64,000 nt of DNA from Lota lota (Eukaryota > Chordata > Actinopteri > Gadiformes > Lotidae). Every line of letters starts with the position of its first letter. The first letter of the stretch is position 1. The stretch spans positions 124,001-188,000 of the forward strand of contig JACYXH010000104.1 in the NCBI GenBank assembly GCA_026745465.1. Direction: 5' to 3'. Below the pieces are notes generated by a model. It was given only the letters and a program-made list of their open reading frames with translations, did not search any database and was not told the origin of the DNA. The translations under genes were made by a program, and so were the position numbers. Below, piece by piece: positions 47,806 to 64,000 of this stretch.

Positions 47806-48080
47806 AACACTCTCTCTGTCTCTCTCTCTATCTTGTATCTCTATCTTATAACCTCACAATCACTCTCTCTCTCCCTGTGTGTGTGTGCGTGTGTGTGTGT
47901 GTGCGTGTGTAGAAGCTGAAGGCAGGAAGCGTGATGCCAGTGCGTCGCTGCAGCCGCCTGATGGAGAACTGCTCCACCTACGTCCCCTGCTGCGACCCCT
48001 GCGCCTCCTGCCGCTGTCGCCTCTTCAACACCATTTGTCACTGCTGGAGGATGAGCGAGCAGTGCAGCCGCAACACCTGA
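45804..48080 (+). CDS. agrp2: Agouti-family peptide, most likely agouti-related protein 2
   Basis: Three coding exons, 45804-45912, 47506-47576 and 47913-48080 (stop TGA), give 115 aa. Residues 1-22 (signal peptide, FICLLFIPLSWA) lead to a basic middle (KKNTSKKEND, GKQRLFARRRIPIGQ) and a C-terminal agouti knot with ten cysteines: RRCSRLMENC, YVPCCDPCASCRCRLFNTIC, HCWRMSEQC. The active loop reads RLF where AGRP/ASIP have RFF. Agouti peptides are secreted antagonists or inverse agonists of melanocortin receptors; agrp2 in fish is linked to pineal control of pigment and endocrine function. VPCCDPCA favours the AGRP branch over ASIP, and neighbours slc7a6 and ripk2 fit the agrp2 paralogy region. 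asip2-type naming cannot be excluded. The acceptor of exon 3 ends a (GT)n tract (GTGTGTAG). Confidence 0.88.
47725..47795. repeat. (CA)35 microsatellite in agrp2 intron 2
   Basis: Pure CA run between exons 2 and 3; a second, GT-rich run at 47874-47911 ends at the exon 3 acceptor. Confidence 0.95.
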
Positions 48081-48098
48081 GGCCAGAGAACCAACGCA

Positions 48099-48231
48099 TC
48101 ACACACACACACGCACGCACGCACGCACGCACAAACGCACGCACACACGCACGCACACACACACACGCACACACACACACACACATGCATCATACACACG
48201 CACACACAAACACACACACGCATGCACGCAT

Positions 48232-48290
<59 letters not shown>
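48099..48290. repeat. (CA)n/(CGCA)n tract in the agrp2 3' UTR
   Basis: Mixed CACG and CACA repeats starting 19 nt after the agrp2 stop, pure CA from about 48235. Confidence 0.9.
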
Positions 48291-48291
<1 letters not shown>

Positions 48292-48367
48292 TTGACTTAT
48301 ATCTAAGTGCAAAACCACACATGGATAGGCATGCAGTACATACTTCTGGAGTTAAAGGAAAATACAA

Positions 48368-48373
48368 AATAAA
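48368..48373 (+). terminator. Likely agrp2 poly(A) signal
   Basis: AATAAA 288 nt after the stop codon, just past the CA tract. Confidence 0.5.
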
Positions 48374-48395
48374 AATGCACTGGCCAACGTAGAAA

Positions 48396-48530
48396 TACAT
48401 ACACAGACAGACAGCTAGATGGCTAGATGGACTGGTAGACAGATTACTAGACCGGTTGACGAATAGACAGCTAGATGAACAGACAGACAGACAGACAGCT
48501 AGATCGGCTGACTGATAAACAGCTAGACGA

Positions 48531-48566
<36 letters not shown>

Positions 48567-48662
48567 CTAGACCGGCTGTGACAGACAGCTAGATGGACTG
48601 ACAGACAGACAGACAGACAGACAGACAGCTAGACGGACTGACAGACAGACAGACAGTTAGAT
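48396..48662. repeat. GACA-type (Bkm-like) satellite tract
   Basis: Runs of (ACAG)n alternating with AGCTAGATGG/AGCTAGACGG words, e.g. 48602-48660. It lies just downstream of agrp2. Confidence 0.85.
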
Positions 48663-49758
48663 AGTATTGAAACCCTCACAATTACAATACTGTTTGGATT
48701 GTATGCCTACCTCTTCTTTACGGGAATGAAAAACAAAAGACTCAAAGCTTACAGCCAGATCAATTACGTTTCCATGGTTACGTTCTGATTCTCACCTGTT
48801 TGCCTTTACCCGCCCACCCAGCTAAATGAAGACAAATATAAAGAAGAAAATATAATGGAATATAAACGCTACTATAGCGAAACAGCCCAATGTCTTTAAG
48901 CATTATTATTATAGTGTTTTCTGCACTCCATTTCTTTCTCTCAGGGTAGGCTTGGTGATCGAATCTACACAAATATATATTTTTGTTTGTTTCATGTTAT
49001 GATGTAGATCTATTCAGTATTAAAAAAAAGTATATTGTATTTGATCTGAAATAAATACTTATTGGCATACTTTACTCGCTCTTCTTGTCTTGTTGTTAAT
49101 CTCTGCATGCAAACATGAGACAGAGGACTTCTGAAAGATTACTGAACTGTATGAATGTAATATAGGGGCTGATTCCCAATTCGCTCTAATGCCATCCAGA
49201 TCTTGTTTTCATTATTATGGGAGTTTTGCGAACCTGTGAACTGTGGTTTAAGGAATTGGAGTCTGGGATTTCAAAGAGAGCTACATGGTCTCATGTGATA
49301 CACTCAGGGCCCAAGGGGTACAAACATCGCTCAGTAATTCTGATGACATTCTTCCCTATGTATCAGTCCATTCCGATGGGCTACAGCCATACCTGATTTG
49401 CTTGAACCCATACGTTGATGTTGCTGGGATTGCATGCATTTTTATGTTTCATTTTCTTTTGACCAAACCATACGTATTTTTGCCAGCAGTTATTAGTTGG
49501 CTCCTTACCAATTAATTCGTTTTTTTTTTTAATATATTATATATTCTGAATATTGTAAGCATTATCGTGATTATGCATACATATGTTGTGTGTAGTGTGT
49601 CTGTGTCTGTGTGTGTCTGGTCTTAGTCAAGTCCAGCTGTTTTATTCATTGGCTGCCCACAAATTTAGCAGTATTTGGTATTGATACACATAATTAAAAT
49701 ATTATGTATTTCGATTATGCATCAGCTTGATCATGCAAAAACATGTGTGTGTGTCTAA

Positions 49759-49807
<49 letters not shown>

Positions 49808-52800
49808 TCCTAGTCAAAACCAGCTGTTTTATAACAATCCAAAAATGTGGTTTCTGGGGTGAGTAGAGGGCTAGGGTGAGGGCAAGGGGCTACAGATATT
49901 TGACAGCTTAGCATTTCTGAAATGAGGAACAGAGCTTAGCTTTCTGAGCTCTGAACCTGATGAGTGACAGGCCTACAGAAACCTGTTCACGTCACGATAT
50001 CTGAATGGACCCTAGCGGTTTCCTCTGCTTAAAGGAGCTTTGTAACAAATACTAGCTTATTTGACAGCAATGCTACAGCCAGTACATTCACCTATGCAAT
50101 TTCAGTTCTGGGTCGGAAAATTCGTTTTTCTTTTGGCCTGTGTGCTATGATTCACTTTTCTCGTGGCACTCCTGGGATGCCAGATGTGAAACAAATTGGC
50201 ATACAAACACAGCATGCTGCAGCAATGGAAACAAGCAAACAAATTAACTGAGATTTTAATCGATTCTAAGCGACCTTAAAAGCCTCGTCCTCTTTTGAAA
50301 ACGCTCCATGACCAGAGCCGTGGTAAATATTGGAGTGGCATTTGAAGATGGAGACCGCTTGGAGTCCAGAAGGATAAAGGACAGATGTCACATGATCAGG
50401 TTTATGATTTGCAAACAATAAATACATTGCAAACATAGACCTGTACCTGGCAACCCGAGTCTGGGGAGGAGGGGGCGGACGGAAACAACTCTCTCCAATA
50501 TTGTGAATTTGGACTGCAGTACCCATTTAAAACGCTCAGTGTCAATGTTACATATTGTACCCTTAATGTCACAGGGTGACCGACATTCTGAAGGTTATTT
50601 ATGTTTGTAATACCTTACATGATGAGTGAGCTTGTTGTTTCTAGAGAGGTTGAAGATAGAGGCCAGACCCAGGCCAGAGGATGGCCTGTGACAAGATAAA
50701 TGTACGGGAAAGGCCTTAACAAAATATGAAGTGATCTGCTCTGAGTGGAAAACTCGGTCAAGTGTGGCCTTTTGCTGGAGTGATCCAGTATCTGTGTCCT
50801 CCAGTAACCACACAAGCAGTGGTTTGCTGCTTGTGTGGGCGCAGCACAGTCGGCAAGTCGGTTGTTTTACATTTAAAGTGCATTCTTTCGTTTGCACGTT
50901 CGAAAATGCACTCTGGAATGAGGTGTATAAGGTTGGGTTTAAACAGTACCAACTGGTATCATTATTGTTCTCTGGTCTTTGGCCTCGGTTACACCCGTCT
51001 TTTCCAGAAAACTTTTGTGATAAGATCTGTATTTGGATCTCACAGATGTTGCACACCTGACCTTGGAACGCAAACGCTGGCCACATATGTGATTGGATCT
51101 CTTGTTCTTGCTTACTATTTAAATTATTCTAAAATGCTGTTCATTACAAAGGTAGAGGAGTCTTTCTTTTTAGCTGAAAATATAATGTAGCTAAAGCAAA
51201 AGTTATATCAGGAGACGACATTCCCCTTCTATTTCTCATTACATCTATGTTATTCTAGTTCCCGAGCTGTCATTGCAGATCCCGCCCCCTGTTCTCTCAA
51301 CCAATCACAAACCTTTTTCGCATTCAAACAGGAGCAATTGCGCCAAACTAAGCATATATATACACCTCTCAGCCTTGCTCATATCTGCTGTTTGTGACTT
51401 GTTGCAGCCCTCCTCCATCCCCTTCACCTCCGGCTTAGCTCCATCCCTCTCCCTCAAGAGGGGATCATATCCTTCAAGGCAGGATCTCCAGCCATAGTTA
51501 CCATCACCACCAGCGTCTAGACACCATCAGGGGGCGGGGGGGGGGGGGGGGGGGGGTGGGGGGGGTGGGGGGATTCATCTCCCAGTAGACTTCATGGATC
51601 CATCATCCCCATGAAATATTTTGATGGTGTCTAATAATATGTTGTTGTCAATAAATGTTGTGGTTCATTTTAAATACTAGTCTCTCCTGATTTAAATGTA
51701 TTTGTAGCATCTGAAAGCAACAAACGCGCAGTGTTCAGAGCCTACGCCTACATGCCTGGTTCAGGAGTGAATATCGGATGTGACTAAAGTTAGTTTCATA
51801 TTAAACATTAAATTGTCACTGCTTCCTCTTTGTCTCTTCGTCCATATTGAGAAATATCTCCTTATCCTCCTATCTTGCATGCCAATGGGGTGCATTCAAA
51901 AACCCAGATCATCACAAATGAATGGCAGAATGTCATGAATCTCAACGATCGCAAACCTTAGGAGATCAAAACTCAGAAACAGAGAATCCCTCAAAGGAAT
52001 ATCTAACAGAAACACACTCCTGCACCTTGTCCTTTGTGTACCGTTGTTGCCATTGCAACATCTACCTCGAGACGGAACGTCATCGTTGTTATGAGTAATT
52101 TTTTTTAACTCCTAGACATTCAATCAATGTGGACATTGTTTACATGTCTACGGATGGCACAAAGGTTCAAGACGTCAGTCAGAATTTGGTTGAAGCCTTC
52201 TCGTTAAGGTATGTTGTCTTCTTTCACATACGTGAGTTTAACGAGTAGGATGGATTCACATGGATTCAATGCCAAGGTTTGGAAAATCTGCCCCATTATG
52301 TTTGTCTGCCTGCAATTGGTTGCAATTTGGAAAATCTCTCATTTCTCGTGGTCGTAAACAGAATGAATTTATGCTGCAGTTCCATTCCTAATTTACAGAC
52401 AATAAACCACCCTCTTGTAGTAGTAGAGCTATCTCAACATTGAGAGCATTTGCTTAGTGTTCTGGTCACCTGGCATTCATAGAAGCATCTCAAGCTTAAA
52501 TGATGGCACTCTACTTTGAGAGGTTTTGAAAATAGGATAGTTGCATGACAGTCTTCTGATCTATTGTACAACCAAAGAAAAACAAACACTTTAAGTTATA
52601 ATAAAGCATAACACACTTTGATGTCAGGTCCTAGTTTTCCAATATGTGTAATATTGCAATTTGTCACAGGCTGTTGTGTCAGGCTTCCCGTGATCTGCTC
52701 CAGTGTGAGATTTGCTACGCTACCCTGGATGATTTACGCTTCCCCCTCTCAACATCACAAGGCAACATTCTATAAATTGCAACTTTTATAAATTGAATAA

Positions 52801-53945
52801 ATGAATCAAATGAATTATAGCGATATGGATAACAGGCTTTATTATAAAAAAGTTTAAAGTTAGAGATTTGGCAGTTTGCTATGATACAATATGCCACATG
52901 GGCAATCAAATATTGATGGCCGCGAAATTAAGAGAGCTAGGATAGCTAGCCTGGCAACGCTAACTTTAGCTGAGCAAGTGGCGCATTCTAGCACACTCAA
53001 AAGCAGTTTCTTTGGTGCTGAATTTTGATCCTGTACCCTTCGCATTTGGTATAAAACTCCCAAAACATCCCAAACAGAAAAAAAGGAACCTTACACAGAG
53101 TTGTAGCCAATATGTTGGTGAACATTTCAGTAGGCAGCTATCGCTGAGGCTGACACGTTTATGTTACAAGAAAAAAGAAAAAGGGGGATCTGATGACTTG
53201 CTGGACGTTTTACGTCACTTGTTTCTTTAAAACAGTTTTTGAATTTTGTGGTTTGTTTTGTTTCTAAAATACTGAAAATCTCAATAAAGCTATGCAGTTT
53301 CTGTGTGAGTGTATGAACACAATGATTGGTGGTGAAATTCGCTGTGACATGCCATAGGAACCAATCAGTGTTTGGGTTTTCCTTTACATAAATCAAACCA
53401 TCAAAAATCTTGCAGAGGGCAACAAATTGTTCAGGGCCGGCCCTGCGTAGAAGCATCTAGAGAAATCGAGTTCAGCGGCGACAAAGAAATAATACTATAT
53501 AATAATAAGAATCAGAATAACAATACACAAAAAGGTAAAATAGGACCTGGGGTGTGTTGTACATCAGATGTTTTATAACAATGTTAAATTGTTGCGTATT
53601 ATTCCTTTAACAAAAAACCCTTTCTGTATTCCCAGATGGAAAGACAATGACAATTAAACAACATCAATGATCTGTGTTACAGACACTTTTCGCCACAAAT
53701 TATTGCTCACATTATATGCATTGACACATTAGTTAAAACACTGTACACAACAAATGGGAAAATACACAATCTGTTACTCAAATCAGTTACACAAACACGG
53801 GAGAATCAAATCACAAATTCCCCAATGTGCATAGCAATGGTTATGAAGAAGGAGTGGTATAGAGCAGAGAGAGAGAGCGAGAGAGAGAGAGAGGACATTG
53901 CGTCAGCCCCTGTAGAGGTGATCTCCAGACCCAGATCCCTCCCCT
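48663..53945. other. Intergenic region between agrp2 and the lipid transfer protein gene
   Basis: No gene recognised in 5.3 kb. It holds (GT)n at 49761-49804, a G-rich run at 51536-51570, a promoter-like block at 51280-51680 and a (GA)n tract at 53867-53893. The rest is AT-rich. Confidence 0.45.
51280..51680 (+). promoter_or_regulatory. Promoter-to-poly(A) block of unknown origin
   Basis: CCAATCAC (about 51300), CATATATATACA (about 51351) and AATAAA (about 51650) lie in transcription order with a G run between. This could be a noncoding transcript or an old LTR-like remnant; I found no terminal duplication. Confidence 0.25.
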
Positions 53946-63819
<9,874 letters not shown>

Positions 63820-64000
63820 ATAAATACCACCATTATGCTGAGGTCTTGTCCCACAGAGGAACAAAACAGATTATTTATTTTGTGTTGCTGTTGTTTTGAT
63901 ATTCAAATCAAAAAGTGAATTCCTCCACGACTCTGGCCACAACTGATCAAATCCTGACAGATGAACTCCATTTTCAACGTTCCCCTATTTTCCCTGGCTG

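Noticed and set aside
50595-51086. 163-codon minus-strand open frame
   Set aside because: No recognised domain, no splice context and no similarity I can name. Probably chance.

Overview
The window is a piece of a ray-finned (teleost) fish nuclear genome. Five multi-exon protein genes with GT/AG introns can be read, three of them with clear vertebrate identities, in a background of tRNA-derived SINEs, L2/CR1-type LINE tails, a Tc1/mariner copy, solo LTRs and very many long micro- and minisatellites. The density of tandem repeats next to exons recalls what is known of cod-like fish (gadids), but that assignment is only an inference.

Layout. Positions 1-15391 (+) hold the last eleven coding exons of ccdc39, a ciliary coiled-coil protein; the 5' part lies outside the window. 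Its introns carry a 2.3-kb minisatellite, a 1.2-kb 26-bp minisatellite, four probable solo LTRs (all antisense to the gene), a Harbinger-like MITE and SINE pieces. Positions 16011-16853 (+) hold a small three-exon gene for a 92-residue secreted protein that I do not recognise. Positions 19376-24686 (-) hold a complete y+LAT-type amino-acid transporter (slc7a6-like, 9 coding exons, 509 aa). Positions 27818-38936 (-) hold complete ripk2 (11 coding exons, 595 aa, kinase plus CARD). Positions 45804-48080 (+) hold a complete agouti-family gene (3 coding exons, 115 aa), most likely agrp2. Positions 53946-63784 (-) hold the 3' part (15 exons, 737 aa) of a large lipid transfer protein that ends in a von Willebrand D and C8-like module; its 5' part lies beyond 64000.

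The genes do not form a pathway: one serves cilia, one amino-acid exchange, one NOD signalling, one melanocortin signalling and one lipid transport. The neighbourhood is still informative. Human SLC7A6 and AGRP both lie at 16q22.1 and RIPK2 at 8q21, so slc7a6-like, ripk2 and an agouti gene side by side fit the idea that agrp2 is an ancient duplicate of AGRP kept in fish.

The most striking structural theme is that tandem repeats sit on or against splice sites. A (CA)75 array begins exactly at a ripk2 donor. Long poly-C runs form the pyrimidine tracts of several acceptors. A 2.3-kb minisatellite runs up to a ccdc39 acceptor. In slc7a6 the exon end together with its donor has been copied five more times into the intron.
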